Source: Chitinophagales bacterium (GTDB lineage: Bacteria; Bacteroidota; Bacteroidia; Chitinophagales; LD1). Taken from it: a DNA stretch of 64,000 nt. The stretch is taken from NCBI GenBank assembly GCA_016786765.1, contig JAEUUZ010000048.1, positions 82,538 through 146,537 of the forward strand. The letters are read 5' to 3'. The notes beneath the pieces are model-generated. The model did not search any database, was not told the origin of the DNA, and saw only the letters and a list, made by a program, of their open reading frames with translations. The position numbers were made by a program, and so were the translations under genes. Shown piece by piece: positions 63,901-64,000 of the stretch (the first letter of the stretch is position 1; each line of letters starts with the position of its first letter).

Positions 63901-64000
63901 AGATGAGAAGGTAGGTGTATTACTTCCGCTGTTCGCTCCATTCACTTTCCACTGATATGAAGGCGATGTTCCGCCATTCACAGGTGTTGCTGTGAAGTTA
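60916..64000 (-). CDS. Giant Ig-like repeat protein with T9SS sorting domain (N-terminus outside window)
   Basis: 1028 codons are visible and the frame runs off the right edge. At least nine tandem units of about 90 residues, each with a CTG/CSG Cys-containing strand, VVFTATPTNGG, YQWKVNG and a second Cys in VLTSSAAC, typical of bacterial Ig-like (PKD/SprB-like) surface repeats. Then two diverged Ig-like domains (YSWSGPNGTT; VQWMNNNTF) and a type A T9SS domain (SIYPNPFTNK, ending KLMKKE). SprB-like giant repeat proteins in gliding relatives are surface adhesins; that role is inferred here. The plus-strand frames in this region are shadows of the repeats. Confidence 0.88.
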   Translation of the reverse strand, partial: NFTATPVNGGTSPSYQWKVNGANSGSNTPTFSSTSLVNGDVVSCVLTSNAACATPASIGSNNITIVVSPAVTPAVSVSPSTTNTCTGQLVTFTAVPSNGGSTPAYQWKLNGSNVGTNSATYSSSTLNNGDVITVVMTSSASCPTVPTATATPVTMTVNPASAPDVTIAASANNVCTGSSVVFTATPTNGGATPAYQWQVNGVNTATGASFTSNTLTNGALVKCILTATGACISPNTDTSNTLAMVILPSVVPTVSISASATSVCTGTSITFTASSTNGGTAPTYQWKVNGSNATTGTSFVTSTLSNGDIVSCELTSNANCASPALVTSNNITVTISSPSTPVVSVSASTTTICSGQSITFTATPSNGGTSPVYQWKVNGSNVGTNATVYSSSTWNNGDVVTCEMTSNAACISTPTVISTPITITVNTASAPTIAISTPTTSVCSGASVVFTAAITNGGTTPIYQWKVNGVNSGTNSATFTSTTLTNGAIVNCVLTSSSACATPTTATSNSLTMNVSAPVTPTIAITSSSTNICAGTAVTFTATATNAGSAPVYRWRVNGTITGGSSSTLITSSLSNNDVVTCELISSLPCVTSTTVLSNSIVVTVNPIVTPTVTVNASSTNICQGTSVTFTALPTNAGTNPTYQWKLNGTNVGTNSNTYTNAALNNGDVVTVTMTITNPCGNPTAVTSTPITILVSNASNPSVTISANPGTTICSGASVVFNASPTNAGSSPVYQWKVNGVNVGTNSPTFTANQLSNGAVVTCVMVSSFTCVPNPTATSNALTITVNATPTSPVVTTNSPVCENAQLILNTAPVSGATYSWSGPNGTTYNTQDVILNGATTANAGVYTLNITLNGCSASSLPTNVTVNPVPVQPSITKNGTVLTSSVATNVQWMNNNTFIAGATSSTYTATQTGYFQVRVSNASGCYSVSDSVYVFVTALNDINITLKASIYPNPFTNKFSMTIPYEVKDVTEYSFEILNDIGQVVLAKSRLEYVNQIDLSHVAAGLYYMKVKYKDSYKTFKLMKKE

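Noticed and set aside
61048..63955. Plus-strand frames inside the Ig-like repeat gene
   Set aside because: They repeat with the 270-base period of the minus-strand gene and have Val/Thr-rich low-complexity content, as expected of antisense shadows.

Overview
The window is a 64 kb chromosomal segment of a Bacteroidota bacterium. The evidence is four large secreted proteins ending in type IX secretion (T9SS) sorting domains, Bacteroidota-typical families (alternative GlmU, DUF4105, DUF4199, DUF4919, LptE next to a sigma-54 activator), AT-rich coding DNA, and promoters of the TAnnTTTG type. The genus cannot be fixed from the sequence alone. No rRNA, tRNA or CRISPR array was found.

Layout. 1-3186 (minus): the 5' part of mutS, a CBS-domain protein, a small membrane protein and a rhomboid protease. 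3258-7263 (plus): a penicillin-acylase-like hydrolase, a small membrane protein and a DUF4105 protein. 7318-9226 (plus): a cysteine operon (cysE, cysK) preceded by a 22-codon leader peptide with five Cys codons and a competing antiterminator/terminator, which is the clearest regulatory discovery here. 9347-10372: holA. 10390-18890 (minus): a five-gene run of alternative glmU, tpiA, prmA, a 1689-residue exported protein of unknown function and an OmpH/Skp-like protein. 19056-21655: clpB, split by a one-base frameshift. 21708-28750: an aldose epimerase, a SPOR-like protein, a Nudix CoA diphosphatase, a coiled-coil protein, and three exported proteins (two with T9SS signals, one lipoprotein).

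29067-39539 (plus) is a long run: miaB, a sigma-54 activator, lptE, a dihydroorotase homologue that has lost its metal ligands, DUF4199, two glycosyltransferases, a heptose-kinase-like GHMP kinase, a GNAT and an MBL-fold hydrolase. Much of it points to envelope and surface glycan work. 39541-44501 holds an M48 protease, an unknown protein, an orphan histidine kinase and acetyl-CoA synthetase.

44502-54361 looks like an accessory stretch inserted between core genes (acs and smc). It carries three copies of a 106-bp dispersed repeat, two copies of a shorter hairpin repeat, a REP-associated tyrosine transposase (RAYT) bracketed by its own inverted hairpins, a T9SS protein with two blocks of seven repeats (probably two seven-bladed propellers), a membrane-anchored metallophosphoesterase and small orphan genes. 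54362-60683 returns to housekeeping: smc, an HxlR regulator divergent from a DoxX/nitroreductase pair with palindromic operators between, and a TPR protein. The right edge is the C-terminal part of a very large T9SS-exported protein built of 90-residue Ig-like repeats; its start lies outside the window.
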